Shown: positions 1-10,748, counted from the stretch's first letter. The stretch is DNA of 63,800 nt from Prochlorococcus sp. AG-402-K21 (GCA_003216775.1 QCII01000010.1:1-63800); one strand, 5' to 3'. The notes: generated by a model from the letters alone, not told the origin. Numbers and translations are program-made.

Positions 1-1374
1 AAAATCTCCTTCAAATGTCAAGAAATAAAGCCTAAACATATAAAAAGCAGTCATACCAGCTGTTAAAAGTCCAACAAACCAAAAAGCTGGAAATGATATG
101 AAAGCATTGCCGAGTATCTCATCCTTACTCCAAAAACCTGCTAATGGAGGAATACCACTAATTGCTACACAACCTATTAAAAATGTTGCAGATGTATATG
201 GCATTTTTTTTCTTAAACCGCCCATTAACCTCATGTCTTGAGCTAATACAGGTTGATGACCTACTACTTCTTCCATAGCGTGTATTACAGAACCAGAGCC
301 TAAAAATAGCATTGCTTTAAAGCACGCATGTGTAACCAAATGAAAAATTCCTGCAATTGGAGCTCCACAACCCATAGCAAGCATCATATAACCAAGCTGC
401 GAAACAGTACTATATGCCAAACCCTTTTTTAAATCCATTTGTGTCAAAGCTATAGAAGCGCCTAAAAAACAAGTAATGGTACCAACTAAAGCAATAATGA
501 ATTGAATAGAGGGAAAGATTGAATAAAGAGGTTGAAGCCTTGCTACTAGAAATATTCCAGCGGCAACCATTGTGGCTGCATGGATAAGTGCAGAAATCGG
601 TGTGGGTCCCTCCATCGCATCTGGTAACCAAACATGCAGAGGAAATTGAGCAGATTTTGCCATTGGGCCTAAAAAAACCAAAAAACAAAGTAGTAAAGCA
701 GCCCAGGTAGGTATTGAATTATCAGATAATGATTCAGAAATTCCAGTAGCTATATCATTAAAATCAAAACTATTCGTTGCCCAAAATAAACCAAGAATGC
801 CTAGTAATAATCCAAAGTCACCTACTCTATTTACTACAAATGCTTTTTGTGCAGCGTGTGCAGCGCCGTCTCTGTCATACCAAAAGCCAACCAGCAAATA
901 GGAACACATTCCAACTAATTCCCAAAAAACGTATATTTCTAACAAATTTGGACTTATTATTAATCCCATCATTGAACTACTAAATAAGGCTAAGTATGTA
1001 AAAAATCTGACGTAACCTTTGTCATGCGCCATATAACCATGAGAGTAAATCATGACAAGCAAAGTTATAGTAGTTACTAACGCAAGCATTACACTACCCA
1101 GAGGGTCAAGTACAAATCCCATTGGAATTGTAAAATCCCCGGCACTAGCCCATACAAATAATTTCTCTATAGATTGATAACCACTAACTTGTTCAATCAG
1201 AGCTTTATAACTAATTACTGCAGAAATACCTACAAAAGAAATAAGTCCAATAGAAACAATTTCTCTAGAATTATTAATTTTCTTGTTGATACTTACTAGT
1301 CCTAATCCAGAAATCACTGCTCCAATCAGTGGGAAAAGAGGAATTAACCAGGCAATTTCTGAAGCTTGAGGCAT
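1..1374 (-). CDS. ndhF: NAD(P)H-quinone oxidoreductase subunit 5 (NdhF), N-terminal 458 residues
   Basis: Proton-pumping, antiporter-like subunit at the tip of the thylakoid NDH-1 membrane arm, used in respiration and cyclic electron flow around photosystem I. The frame is open from an ATG at 1374 to the window edge, so the C-terminus is missing. The translation starts MPQASEIAW and is almost entirely hydrophobic. It carries family signatures such as YSHGYM, FWELVGMCSYLLVGFW, NRVGDFG, PTPISALIHAATMV and KGLAYSTVSQLGYMM. The conserved Glu and Lys residues expected for proton translocation lie in these segments. NdhD has different loop motifs, so NdhF is the better name. ndhM and ndhO elsewhere in the window belong to the same complex. 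Confidence 0.95.
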   Translation of the reverse strand, partial: MPQASEIAWLIPLFPLIGAVISGLGLVSINKKINNSREIVSIGLISFVGISAVISYKALIEQVSGYQSIEKLFVWASAGDFTIPMGFVLDPLGSVMLALVTTITLLVMIYSHGYMAHDKGYVRFFTYLALFSSSMMGLIISPNLLEIYVFWELVGMCSYLLVGFWYDRDGAAHAAQKAFVVNRVGDFGLLLGILGLFWATNSFDFNDIATGISESLSDNSIPTWAALLLCFLVFLGPMAKSAQFPLHVWLPDAMEGPTPISALIHAATMVAAGIFLVARLQPLYSIFPSIQFIIALVGTITCFLGASIALTQMDLKKGLAYSTVSQLGYMMLAMGCGAPIAGIFHLVTHACFKAMLFLGSGSVIHAMEEVVGHQPVLAQDMRLMGGLRKKMPYTSATFLIGCVAISGIPPLAGFWSKDEILGNAFISFPAFWFVGLLTAGMTAFYMFRLYFLTFEGDF

Positions 1375-1408
1375 CTTTTAAAAAACTTATATTCTAGATT
1401 TTAAACTG

Positions 1409-2137
1409 TCAATTGAAAAATTCCGACAAAAATGATGAATTAAATGTTTTAACAGCAATATTTATATATTGATGGGACCACCATAGAACTACTATTGCAA
1501 TCAATATGCCAAGTTGAGAAACCCTAAAAAATTCGTCAATTTTAAATTCTTGCTTTCCTTCTAATATTGCTTTAAAGGGGATTATGGAAGTATTTTTTCT
1601 GAAATCTTCAAATTCCTCTCCAAATCTTTTGGCTAATCTTTTATCCCCATGCCAGATAGCAAAAAGATGATGCAAAATTAACCCAATAGAAGTTATCAAT
1701 GTGAATGATGTACCAATCCATAAAGTATGAGCAAAACACCAAATTATCTGTCCAAATGCTTGTGGATGTCTTGTAATTCTCATGATCCCGGTACCATAAA
1801 TTCGCACTTTAGGTTTCAAAACTGAAGGAATTTCCAACAAATTGTAAGTAGCAGGATATAAAAATAAAAAACTTATTGCAGTTAGTAACCAAACAATGAT
1901 TAAAACAAAATTATTACCTTGAAAATTCCATAATCTGATTCCATCATATCGATGAGCCAAAAAATAACTTATCAGGATAATTGCGGATGGCAAACTTAAA
2001 AAAACAAAACATAACCGCCATAATCTTGGACCCATTACAGATTCTGCTTTAATTCTTAGTGCAGCTCCACCGCTATGAATTAAAGCAAAAATAAAAATTA
2101 ATATTAATATTATTAACGAAGTTTTATGAGAATCCAT
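1409..2137 (-). CDS. 15-cis-zeta-carotene isomerase-like protein (Z-ISO, NnrU family)
   Basis: About 242 residues with six or so hydrophobic segments, in the NnrU membrane family. The run RHPQAFGQIIWCFAHTLWIG followed by HHLFAIWHGDKRLAKRFGE matches my recollection of plant Z-ISO, a haem-b enzyme that isomerises the 15-cis bond of zeta-carotene between PDS and ZDS. Several His residues in this region could ligate haem. It sits beside rbcR and 2 kb from pds-crtB, which supports a carotenoid role. I chose the ATG at 2137; an in-frame TTG at 2173 would add 12 residues but lacks a ribosome-binding site. Denitrification-linked NnrU is the alternative family name, unlikely to be the function here. 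Confidence 0.8.
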   Translation of the reverse strand: MDSHKTSLIILILIFIFALIHSGGAALRIKAESVMGPRLWRLCFVFLSLPSAIILISYFLAHRYDGIRLWNFQGNNFVLIIVWLLTAISFLFLYPATYNLLEIPSVLKPKVRIYGTGIMRITRHPQAFGQIIWCFAHTLWIGTSFTLITSIGLILHHLFAIWHGDKRLAKRFGEEFEDFRKNTSIIPFKAILEGKQEFKIDEFFRVSQLGILIAIVVLWWSHQYINIAVKTFNSSFLSEFFN

Positions 2138-2223
2138 AAATTTAAGTTTTTCAAGTATTTTAGTTCTTAACAAGAACTCTCATTAGTATTAGAATTATAA
2201 ATAATTGTAGGCGGAATAAATAG

Positions 2224-3168
2224 ATGCCCGAATTACCATTTACTCTAGACCAATTAAGAATATTAAAAGCTATAGCAGCGCAAGGAAGCTTTAAAAAAGC
2301 TGCGGACCTACTATATGTAACCCAACCTGCTGTGAGTTTACAAATACAAAACCTAGAAAAACAACTTGAAATCACAATTTTCGATAGAGGTGGGAGAAAA
2401 GCTCTTTTAACTGAAGCAGGAAGACTTCTACTTGAATATTGTGAACGAATTTTGAATCAATGCGACGAAGCTTGTAAAGCAATTGAAGATTTAAATAGTT
2501 TAAGAGGTGGAACACTTGTTATTGGAGCCAGTCAAACAACTGGAACCTATTTAATGCCAAGAATGATAGGACTATTCAGACAAAAATATCCTGATGTATC
2601 TGTTCAACTTCAAGTCCACAGTACAAGAAGAACTGGCTGGAGTGTTGCCAACGGACAAATTGATTTAGCCATTATTGGTGGACAATTACCGGGAGATTTG
2701 GAAAATTTGCTACAAGTGATTCCATATGCAACAGATGAATTAGCATTGGTTTTACCATCTAAACATCCACTTTCAAACAAAAAAGAGCTCTTAAAAGAAG
2801 ACTTATACAAATTAAATTTCGTTACATTGGATTCTCAATCCACAACAAGAAAAGTTGTTGACAAACTTCTTAAAGATTCTGGGCTTGATATTCAAAGATT
2901 AAAAATTGAGATGGAATTAAATTCTCTTGAAGCAATCAAGAACGCGGTTCAATCAGGACTAGGAGCTTCCTTTTTACCTGTTGTTTCAATTGAAAGAGAA
3001 TTAGCCGCTGGTACAATCCACAAGGCATTTCTTGCTGATTTGGAGGTTAAAAGAGAACTTAAATTAATTACTAATCCATCAAGATATACATCAAGAGCAT
3101 CAGAAGTATTTAAGAAGAATATACTCCCACAATTTGCTAGTTTAGAAAGCCCATTAAGGCAAATATGA
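2224..3168 (+). CDS. rbcR: LysR-type transcriptional regulator, RbcR/CmpR/NdhR group
   Basis: 314-residue LysR regulator. Residues 6-65 form the winged helix-turn-helix ([20 protein letters not shown], then [20 protein letters not shown]), and about 95-300 form the periplasmic-binding-like effector domain beginning [13 protein letters not shown]. The start [14 protein letters not shown] is typical of the cyanobacterial and red-plastid RbcR/Ycf30 branch, which senses carbon status and controls RuBisCO, inorganic-carbon uptake or ndh genes. It is transcribed divergently from the Z-ISO gene with 86 nt between the starts, the classic layout for a LysR protein acting on its neighbour. Its true targets cannot be read from the sequence; the ndhF gene just beyond is a candidate. 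Confidence 0.88.
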   Translation: MPELPFTLDQLRILKAIAAQGSFKKAADLLYVTQPAVSLQIQNLEKQLEITIFDRGGRKALLTEAGRLLLEYCERILNQCDEACKAIEDLNSLRGGTLVIGASQTTGTYLMPRMIGLFRQKYPDVSVQLQVHSTRRTGWSVANGQIDLAIIGGQLPGDLENLLQVIPYATDELALVLPSKHPLSNKKELLKEDLYKLNFVTLDSQSTTRKVVDKLLKDSGLDIQRLKIEMELNSLEAIKNAVQSGLGASFLPVVSIERELAAGTIHKAFLADLEVKRELKLITNPSRYTSRASEVFKKNILPQFASLESPLRQI

Positions 3169-3175
3169 ATTTCAA

Positions 3176-3802
3176 TCAGAACTGAATTGCTTCTTTGTTA
3201 ATTCCCACCCCTCCATCTTCAGCTTGTCCATCTCCCTTAATTATAAATTTATTTTCATTTACATCAGTCTGATAAACGCATTTAACTATGGGTTTATCTC
3301 TTATAGATCCAATATAAGCAAAAGTATTCATTCTTTGCTTACATTCTCTTACATCTTCATTACTAATCGCTCCTTGTTTTTGTAAAACTGTCCAATTCTC
3401 TCTCCTAATTACACAACCTGGCTGAAGAGCTGGTTGCGTTACAAAACTAGTTGATGGATTTAGAGTTGTATACATTTCAACATCAATTACAAAAGCGCTT
3501 GCTCCCCATTGTCTACAAAATTCAGGATCTGGAACAGCCATATCTAATTGTTGTTGACTAGCTATATTTCCCTGACCTCCATCTGTTGTACTTGTAATCG
3601 CACTCCCAATACCAACTCCGAGAATTAAAACCCCTGCAAGAACAGCTATAGTCCCTGTATTAAAGGTAATCTTTTGTTCTGGATTAGATGGAGTCAATCT
3701 AGTATTCCTTTGTCCATAAGAATCCATGTCTCTTGGATTTGAAGAATAGTATCCTCTATTTGAGCCTCTCCTTGGCCTTCTATTTGATGATGATCTATTC
3801 AC
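3176..3802 (-). CDS. DUF3172 membrane-anchored protein
   Basis: 208 residues. Residues 1-45 are polar, rich in Arg, Ser, Asn and Tyr ([14 protein letters not shown]). One transmembrane helix follows at about 50-72 ([19 protein letters not shown]), then a soluble domain of about 130 residues with four Cys (FCRQWG, PGCVI, RECKQ, VKCVY). This order matches the cyanobacterial DUF3172 family, whose function is unknown to me. The start codon overlaps the stop of ndhM by 4 nt, so the two genes are probably co-translated. The Cys pairs could form disulfides if the domain lies in the lumen or periplasm; this is inference. It converges on rbcR with 7 nt between them. Confidence 0.75.
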   Translation of the reverse strand: MNRSSSNRRPRRGSNRGYYSSNPRDMDSYGQRNTRLTPSNPEQKITFNTGTIAVLAGVLILGVGIGSAITSTTDGGQGNIASQQQLDMAVPDPEFCRQWGASAFVIDVEMYTTLNPSTSFVTQPALQPGCVIRRENWTVLQKQGAISNEDVRECKQRMNTFAYIGSIRDKPIVKCVYQTDVNENKFIIKGDGQAEDGGVGINKEAIQF

Positions 3803-4146
3803 AGTATTTCATTTGTCTTAGGTAAACCCATTGAGTAATTCATTACTCTGCAATTAGGGTTATAGCTCAATTGACCACTTTGGAGCAAAAATTTAATTAA
3901 ACCTTCAATCTCCGAACCTATCTTTCGAAGTTCATAATCATCTAGATTCTTTCCTACTCTCTCTTTTATTAGTTCATTGAATTTCTCATTTATTTCTTTC
4001 AAAGAATCTTCATTCCAAATAAACTCATTATCTGGATCTAAATCTAGAGTCAATTTGTTTGGATGAAACTGTAATTCATCATTAACTACTTCGGCAGTAA
4101 AAATTCTTACATGTCTAGTAGTTGATTTTAAGAGTATTTTTTCCAT
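3799..4146 (-). CDS. ndhM: NAD(P)H-quinone oxidoreductase subunit M (NdhM)
   Basis: 115 residues, the usual size of NdhM, a cyanobacteria- and chloroplast-specific hydrophilic subunit of the NDH-1 peripheral arm. Recognisable stretches are [16 protein letters not shown] at the N-terminus, [13 protein letters not shown] in the middle, and [20 protein letters not shown] near the end. It is the upstream gene of a two-gene unit with DUF3172 (4-nt overlap). It is divergent from pds, with 90 nt between the starts. NdhM is needed for assembly of the subcomplex that docks ferredoxin, and therefore for cyclic electron flow. Confidence 0.93.
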   Translation of the reverse strand: MEKILLKSTTRHVRIFTAEVVNDELQFHPNKLTLDLDPDNEFIWNEDSLKEINEKFNELIKERVGKNLDDYELRKIGSEIEGLIKFLLQSGQLSYNPNCRVMNYSMGLPKTNEIL

Positions 4147-4175
4147 AATTTTGCGAAATAATCAACGAAAAAAAC

Positions 4176-4181
4176 TATAAT
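4176..4181 (+). promoter_or_regulatory. Candidate -10 box upstream of pds
   Basis: A perfect TATAAT lies 56 nt upstream of the pds ATG in the ndhM-pds divergent spacer. It would give a leader of roughly 50 nt. No convincing -35 box sits 17 nt upstream, which is common in AT-rich Prochlorococcus promoters. In DNA of this composition the hexamer alone is weak evidence. Confidence 0.35.
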
Positions 4182-4206
4182 GTTCTAACTTTAATGTAGC
4201 TTATAA

Positions 4207-5634
<1,428 letters not shown>

Positions 5635-5669
5635 TAACATTAAAAATTTCTAAATTTAGCTAAAACTTT

Positions 5670-6578
5670 TTGAAAAATTCAATTTCTCAACTAGATCAAG
5701 CATATGAGATATGCCGTAAAGAAACCCAACAATGGGCCAAAACCTTTTATTTGGGAACTCTTCTACTACCACCAGAAAAAAGAAAAGCTATTTGGGCTAT
5801 TTATGTATGGTGTAGAAGAACAGATGAAATTATGGATAGCGAAGAAGCTTCAACTAAGTCTCAAGATGAACTTTCAGACAATTTAGATGCATGGGAAGAA
5901 AATACAAAGAATGTATTTAAAGGGGAGATTAAATCTGAATTAGATTCAGTTTTATTTGATACCATCAAAAAATATCCACAAAGTATTCAACCATATTTAG
6001 ATATGATAGACGGTCAGAGAATGGATCTTAATAAATTTAGATACAAAGATTTTGATGAATTAAAACTTTATTGTTATAGAGTCGCAGGTACTGTTGGTTT
6101 AATGACTCAGAATGTCATGGGGATTGATAATGCTTATACATCAGCACCATGGAGTGCTAAACCTGACCCCTCTGAAGCAGCTATAGCTCTTGGAATTGCG
6201 AATCAATTGACAAATATATTGAGGGATGTAGGAGAAGATAGAAACAGAGGTAGAATTTATCTACCACAAGAGGATATTACAAAATTCAATTATTCTGAAG
6301 AAGAACTTTTAAACGGCGAAATAAATAATCAATGGAAGGCCCTCATGAACTATCAATTAACAAGGGCGCGCGATTGGTTCAAAAAGTCTGAAGATGGAAT
6401 TAAATGGTTATCTTCTGATGCAAGATGGCCTGTTTGGACATCTTTACGTCTCTATAGAGGAATTCTAGATTCTATTGAAAGGCTAGATTACGATGTTTTT
6501 AATAACAGAGCTTTTGTAAAGAATTCAGTGAAAGCTTTTGAGATTCCAATATCTTTTTTAATTTCTCGAATTAAGTAG
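5670..6578 (+). CDS. crtB: 15-cis-phytoene synthase (CrtB/PSY)
   Basis: 302-residue squalene/phytoene-synthase-fold enzyme that condenses two GGPP into 15-cis-phytoene, the first committed carotenoid step. Both Asp-rich motifs are present: WCRRTDEIMD near residue 49 and NILRDVGEDRNRGRIYLP near 185. The RVAGTVGLM segment is also conserved. The predicted start is a TTG at 5670, 35 nt after pds; no ATG is available before conserved sequence (the first in-frame Met comes after the AKTFYLGT region), so the TTG is plausible. Close same-strand spacing indicates a pds-crtB operon supplying and then desaturating phytoene. Confidence 0.95.
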   Translation: MKNSISQLDQAYEICRKETQQWAKTFYLGTLLLPPEKRKAIWAIYVWCRRTDEIMDSEEASTKSQDELSDNLDAWEENTKNVFKGEIKSELDSVLFDTIKKYPQSIQPYLDMIDGQRMDLNKFRYKDFDELKLYCYRVAGTVGLMTQNVMGIDNAYTSAPWSAKPDPSEAAIALGIANQLTNILRDVGEDRNRGRIYLPQEDITKFNYSEEELLNGEINNQWKALMNYQLTRARDWFKKSEDGIKWLSSDARWPVWTSLRLYRGILDSIERLDYDVFNNRAFVKNSVKAFEIPISFLISRIK

Positions 6579-6998
6579 TTAAGCAGGAGTCTTCTGGTTA
6601 GCTAATAAATCTTTTAATTTGGATAATTCTCCGGCCCATCTTGGATCAGGTGCTTCAAGATTTGGAGCATCACTATGCACAATTTTCTTGAAATCTTTCC
6701 TCTTCTTGTTTTTGTTTAAGTTTCCGCTATTTCTTTTATTTGAAGCAGAATCTTTCTTTTCTGATAATTCTACTCTTAATTTAGAACCATTAAATTCAAA
6801 ACCATTTAATTTTTGAATTAATAAGTTAGCATTCTCTTCATTGTTTGTTGTGGCAAAACCAAAACCTCTGCATTCCTTAGTTTCCTTATCTAAAACTGCT
6901 TTAAATCTAACTGAATCAGAAACTGATTTTAAAATCTTATCAAATTCTTTGGGATTAAATCCTTGTGGTAAGTTGCCAATGTAAATACGAATACTCAT
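6579..6998 (-). CDS. RRM-type RNA-binding protein (Rbp family)
   Basis: 139 residues: one RNA-recognition motif at about 3-80, then a basic, low-complexity linker (SNKRNSGNLNKNKKRKDFKK) and a C-terminal tail with PDPRWAGELSKLKDLLA. RNP2 is IYIGNL (4-9) and RNP1 is CRGFGFATT (about 43-51). Cyanobacterial Rbps of this type bind mRNA, are often cold-induced, and some localise photosystem mRNAs to thylakoids. The stop codon abuts that of crtB, giving a convergent pair with no spacer, so transcripts must overlap. The tail after the linker is a feature of picocyanobacterial members; its role is unknown. Confidence 0.88.
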   Translation of the reverse strand: MSIRIYIGNLPQGFNPKEFDKILKSVSDSVRFKAVLDKETKECRGFGFATTNNEENANLLIQKLNGFEFNGSKLRVELSEKKDSASNKRNSGNLNKNKKRKDFKKIVHSDAPNLEAPDPRWAGELSKLKDLLANQKTPA

Positions 6999-7056
6999 AA
7001 ATTTTTAAAAATGATTTTGAAGTCTGAACTTCTAAACAAAACTAAGCTATGTGTAT

Positions 7057-8274
7057 TTAATCACATTTTGGCGCATTTTGTTCAATCCATTGCGTTGCTT
7101 TATAAATAGCTTCATCAAAATTATTCAATCTTTTATACGCAAGCTCCTTTGAGAGATACTGTAAAAGATCGCCTAAGATAGGCCCATCCTCTATTTTTAA
7201 ATTTTTTTTGATTTCATCACCATTAAGTAAATTTGAAGGATGAAATAATTTATCTTCCTTATCACGCCATCTATTTAGCCAATCAAATCGCAAATTTTGA
7301 GGCAAATAAAAAATAAAAGATGGAAGAAACATTTCTAATTCTTGATGCAACTTAAATCTCTCTAATTCATCTAACTGAGAAGTATTTTTGTTCTTTAAAA
7401 AAAAGTGCCATTTTCGCAGTAACTTAGTTTTTGCAATTTCAGCTTTACTAAATTTAAGTTTCTCTAAAGATACAACATCTAAAATTTGAGCAATAAAAAA
7501 TAATGGTAAAAATTTTTCTTTTTCTTCCTGATTAAGTTCTGCATAATTAATTTTCTCTAAATCCAAAAAAAAAGAATCTTCAGATGAATTATCAGTACCG
7601 AATATATTAATTTTTTTTATCAAAATAACCGCATCAAGAGCATTTGCTCCATGTACTATTTTATGTATTTCATAATTAATTCTCTCTTTAGCAACAAGAT
7701 ATAATTTTCCTTTATTTTTTTTAATAAAAGTAAATAAAATAAGATCAATTTTAAAATTCAATTCTGAAACAAATCGAAAACATCTCAATATTCGTAAAGG
7801 ATCATTTAGTAAATTTTTTTCAGAATGAGTTCTTAGTATAGAAAGCTCTAGATCTTTCAGACCATTATATGGATCAAACAAACGCTTACTATCAAACAAA
7901 AAAGCAATTGAATTAATCGAAAAGTCTCTAGAACATAAATCCCCTTCGATCGTAGATGAAACCTGATTAGCAATATCAATATAAATATGATTAAGAATAA
8001 TTCTTACTACTTTTCTTTTTTCATCTAAAATAATATATTTTGATCCAATATTATCTGCAATCTTTTTCCCAATTTCAATTGCATTTAAAGGTACCACAAT
8101 ATCAACATCTACCTTTTCAGTTTCTCTTCCCAAAATAATATCTCTTATGTAACCTCCAACCAAATATGATCCTTTAGGTAAAAAACCTAATATAAAATTC
8201 AAATTATGAAATTTTATACTTGTTTCTAATTCATCAATAATTAGTGTATGATCTGTGAGGATACTATTTTTCAT
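7057..8274 (-). CDS. CCA tRNA nucleotidyltransferase / poly(A) polymerase family
   Basis: 405 residues, class II polymerase-beta-like nucleotidyltransferase. The head has GSYLVGGYIRDIILG (residues 35-49) and the metal-binding pair D56-x-D58 in EKVDVDIVV. The RRDFSIN-type motif appears as CSRDFSINSIAF, and RILRCFRFVSEL is the usual neck helix. It probably adds or repairs the 3'-terminal CCA of tRNAs; the tRNA-Asn gene in this window has no encoded CCA, so this activity is needed. Distinguishing CCA-adding from A-adding or poly(A) enzymes is not possible by eye. Lys, Asn and Ile content is very high, as expected for the base composition. Confidence 0.88.
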   Translation of the reverse strand: MKNSILTDHTLIIDELETSIKFHNLNFILGFLPKGSYLVGGYIRDIILGRETEKVDVDIVVPLNAIEIGKKIADNIGSKYIILDEKRKVVRIILNHIYIDIANQVSSTIEGDLCSRDFSINSIAFLFDSKRLFDPYNGLKDLELSILRTHSEKNLLNDPLRILRCFRFVSELNFKIDLILFTFIKKNKGKLYLVAKERINYEIHKIVHGANALDAVILIKKINIFGTDNSSEDSFFLDLEKINYAELNQEEKEKFLPLFFIAQILDVVSLEKLKFSKAEIAKTKLLRKWHFFLKNKNTSQLDELERFKLHQELEMFLPSFIFYLPQNLRFDWLNRWRDKEDKLFHPSNLLNGDEIKKNLKIEDGPILGDLLQYLSKELAYKRLNNFDEAIYKATQWIEQNAPKCD

Positions 8275-8288
8275 TTTATTTATTAATT

Positions 8289-8540
8289 ATGTGCATTTGC
8301 ATCAACTGTAAATGGGTTGATAGATGTATCACATATCATGATGTTGAGAATAATCATGGTGTTGATCATATTTGTGATCTACCTGATTTTAAAGCAAAAA
8401 AACCATTCATTCATATCAATATAGTTAAGGATAATAATGGTGATTATAAAACTGATTGGGATGTACAATCTTGTGAAAGTTTTGAAGATGAATTTGGTAA
8501 ATGGTCTAAGTGTAATCCTGGTATGGAATTACCTGTTTAA
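8289..8540 (+). CDS. ycf34: Ycf34 family Fe-S protein
   Basis: 83 residues. The N-terminus MCICINCKWVDRC places Cys at 2, 4, 7 and 13, the hallmark of Ycf34, followed by TYH and a central WDVQSCESF. In cyanobacteria Ycf34 is an iron-sulfur protein involved in photosynthetic electron transport and redox homeostasis; the Cys cluster is the likely ligand set. It is divergent from the cca-like gene, with only 14 nt between starts, and 9 nt upstream of tsaB on the same strand, so ycf34-tsaB may be one transcript. Confidence 0.88.
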   Translation: MCICINCKWVDRCITYHDVENNHGVDHICDLPDFKAKKPFIHINIVKDNNGDYKTDWDVQSCESFEDEFGKWSKCNPGMELPV

Positions 8541-8549
8541 AGGTAATAG

Positions 8550-9203
8550 ATGACAAATAAACTCAAACAAAGAGAAAATTACTCTACATTAGTGATTCAT
8601 AGCACAGACAATTCTTTTGGGTTTGGGTACAGAAAAAACAATAATCTTGAATCTGATGAATTTTTTATCAAAAAATTTGATAATGACCTATGCAATAACT
8701 TAATAAATGATCTTAACCAATTCATTTCCAAAGAAAATTTACAGAAAATATGTAAAATATCTGTGAGCATAGGGCCAGCCAATTTTAATGCTTCAAGACT
8801 TATTGTTGTTTTAGCAAGAACTATCTCACAACAAATAAATTGTCCTCTAGACAGTTTTAGTTCATTTAAAATAATGGCAAAAAGAATTGCATCAAAAAAT
8901 AACATTTTTACAAACAAACAATCATTTTGGATTTACAAAAAATTAAAACGAAAAGGTTTTATTGCAGGTAAATATGAAATTTGTCATGCGGGGAATACCC
9001 CATCGGGTGTATCCATTCGAGAAACAGTTTTACCAAAAGTTATTAAAAAACTTGAGAGTAAAGAACTTTTTTTTGAGGCTATTTATGATGATAAAGAAGA
9101 TTTAAAAGAACTATTAGATTTATCAAATAAAAATTTATTAAATTTAAATGTAGATTCATGGCAAAAAGTTTTACCTCTTTACCCCATTTCTCCAATTAAC
9201 TAA
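8550..9203 (+). CDS. tsaB: tRNA threonylcarbamoyladenosine biosynthesis protein TsaB-like
   Basis: 217 residues of ASKHA-fold sequence. The segment ISVSIGPANFNASRLIVVLARTISQQ occupies the place of the GPGSFTGLR...ARG.. motif of TsaB/YeaZ. TsaB is the inactive paralogue that scaffolds TsaD during N6-threonylcarbamoylation of ANN-decoding tRNAs. The GPGSFTG motif is degenerate here (GPANFNAS), normal for divergent picocyanobacterial TsaB. It follows ycf34 by 9 nt and converges on plsC with a 4-nt gap. Assignment depends on the single motif and length, so confidence is moderate. Confidence 0.75.
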   Translation: MTNKLKQRENYSTLVIHSTDNSFGFGYRKNNNLESDEFFIKKFDNDLCNNLINDLNQFISKENLQKICKISVSIGPANFNASRLIVVLARTISQQINCPLDSFSSFKIMAKRIASKNNIFTNKQSFWIYKKLKRKGFIAGKYEICHAGNTPSGVSIRETVLPKVIKKLESKELFFEAIYDDKEDLKELLDLSNKNLLNLNVDSWQKVLPLYPISPIN

Positions 9204-9207
9204 ATAT

Positions 9208-9828
9208 TCATCCAATCAAACTATTAATCTTATCTTGAAGGTGAATTGTTACAGAATTCAGATCATCTTTTGATGAACTTTGCGGCGGTTGAAGAGGTTT
9301 TCCAACTTTAATAACTATTTTTGAAAATAAAGGAATACAGAATTTAAATCTAATTAGTCTATGTGAATTAACTATTGCAACAGGCAATAATAATTTTTGA
9401 TTTTTAAAGGCTAATAATGCTGCTCCTTGTTTGGGCTTATTAACTCGACCATTTTTTTGACGAGTGCCATCAATAAAAATTCCAATGCAATTATCATTTG
9501 ATAATTTTTCACATGCTGTTTTAATTGTATTTTTATCAGCAATGCCTCTTTTTACAGGATAAGCTCCACAAGCTTTGATGATAAAGCCAAGAAAAGGAAT
9601 TTTAAAAAGCTCTGCCTTTGCCATAAAAGATATATTACGTCCAAGTGCATGGCCTAACAAAGGAGGATCAAGTAGAGAACCATGATTAGAAACCATGATA
9701 AAAGAATCCTTTTGCGGAATATTGTCTCTACCTATTAAATGACCTTTAAATACAAATTTATAAATAGGAAATACAAAAAGCTTGCTAACTAATTCATAGA
9801 TTAATTTTTGAGTAGTATGCTTTTTCAT
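9208..9828 (-). CDS. plsC: 1-acyl-sn-glycerol-3-phosphate acyltransferase (PlsC family)
   Basis: 206 residues. The acyltransferase box NHGSLLDPPLLG (HX4D, about 48-59) is intact. The second block reads FIDGTRQKNG, a DGTR variant of the usual EGTR, and PVKRG is the middle block. The enzyme acylates lysophosphatidic acid to phosphatidic acid at the membrane. It lies 5 nt downstream of fabD in a same-strand group rpaB-plsX-fabH-fabD-plsC, an arrangement that links fatty-acid start, acyl-phosphate formation and glycerolipid assembly. Confidence 0.9.
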   Translation of the reverse strand: MKKHTTQKLIYELVSKLFVFPIYKFVFKGHLIGRDNIPQKDSFIMVSNHGSLLDPPLLGHALGRNISFMAKAELFKIPFLGFIIKACGAYPVKRGIADKNTIKTACEKLSNDNCIGIFIDGTRQKNGRVNKPKQGAALLAFKNQKLLLPVAIVNSHRLIRFKFCIPLFSKIVIKVGKPLQPPQSSSKDDLNSVTIHLQDKINSLIG

Positions 9829-9833
9829 ACAAA

Positions 9834-10730
9834 TTAATAAGATATTTGATCAGAAGATGAAACTTGGGAAATTTTTACATCTTTAAGGTGTCTTTTTCCT
9901 AAACCGCTTAATACATTGGAGGGGCCAATTTCAACAATATGAAGGTCACTATCTTTTGCCATTAAATCCATAGTTTCTCGCCACCTCACTCCATTACACA
10001 TTTGTTTTTCTAACCTAATTTTAAGCTCGTTTGGATCACTACAAAGTGAAGGTTCATAATTACTTATGACTGGAAAAGAGGGATTATTAAATTTAATCTG
10101 TTTTAAATACTCAGAAAATTTCGATGAAGGTTCATTCATAAATGGTGAATGAAATGCACCTGAAACATTTAATTTCAAAAATCTTTTACAAGATATTTCT
10201 TTCGATAAATTATCTAATGCTTCAGTAGATCCTGATAAGACAACTTGGGAAGAGCTATTATCATTAGCAATTACAATATCATCAATTTTTTGTACTAATA
10301 GATCAAGTTGATTTCTATCAAAACCAATTACTGCTGCCATAGATCCTTTCCCAGCATTGACCATTAATTGAGACCTTTCTTTTATTAGAGAAACACAATC
10401 TTCGAATGAAAAAACATCCGCACAATACAGTGCCGTAATTTCTCCTAGACTATGCCCAGCAACATAGGTCGGTTTTAAACTATTCTCCTTTAAGGCATCT
10501 AATAAAATCGATTCAACTAAAAAAAGACAAATTTGTGTATTTATTGTGTTATTTAAATCATGAAGAGGATTTATTAGTTCAGAACTTAATTCGCAAATTT
10601 CAAATAAATTCCTCTCAAATATCTCAGAAGCATAACTAAACCTTTCCTTGGTGTTAGGCAAGTTTTCAATTTGTTTTGCCATTCCAATTTTTTGTGAACC
10701 CTGTCCAGGGAATACCCATGCAACTGTCAT
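9834..10730 (-). CDS. fabD: Malonyl-CoA:ACP transacylase (FabD)
   Basis: 298 residues. FPGQGSQKIGM opens the fold (residues 8-17), the nucleophile is Ser94 in VAGHSLGEITALY, and the catalytic His is about 194 in SGAFHSPFM. FabD loads malonyl groups onto acyl-carrier protein for type II fatty-acid synthesis. The start is 18 nt after the fabH stop. Length and motif spacing are standard for the family. Confidence 0.95.
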   Translation of the reverse strand: MTVAWVFPGQGSQKIGMAKQIENLPNTKERFSYASEIFERNLFEICELSSELINPLHDLNNTINTQICLFLVESILLDALKENSLKPTYVAGHSLGEITALYCADVFSFEDCVSLIKERSQLMVNAGKGSMAAVIGFDRNQLDLLVQKIDDIVIANDNSSSQVVLSGSTEALDNLSKEISCKRFLKLNVSGAFHSPFMNEPSSKFSEYLKQIKFNNPSFPVISNYEPSLCSDPNELKIRLEKQMCNGVRWRETMDLMAKDSDLHIVEIGPSNVLSGLGKRHLKDVKISQVSSSDQISY

Positions 10731-10748
10731 AATGTTCCTATTTTGTTT

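Noticed and set aside
410-983. Short ORFs inside the first 1.4 kb
   Set aside because: They lie within the continuous NdhF reading frame, which runs off the window edge; their translations show no family features.
2160-2375. 71-aa minus-strand ORF at the rbcR start
   Set aside because: It overlaps the helix-turn-helix of rbcR in antisense, and the region is needed for the rbcR and Z-ISO promoters.
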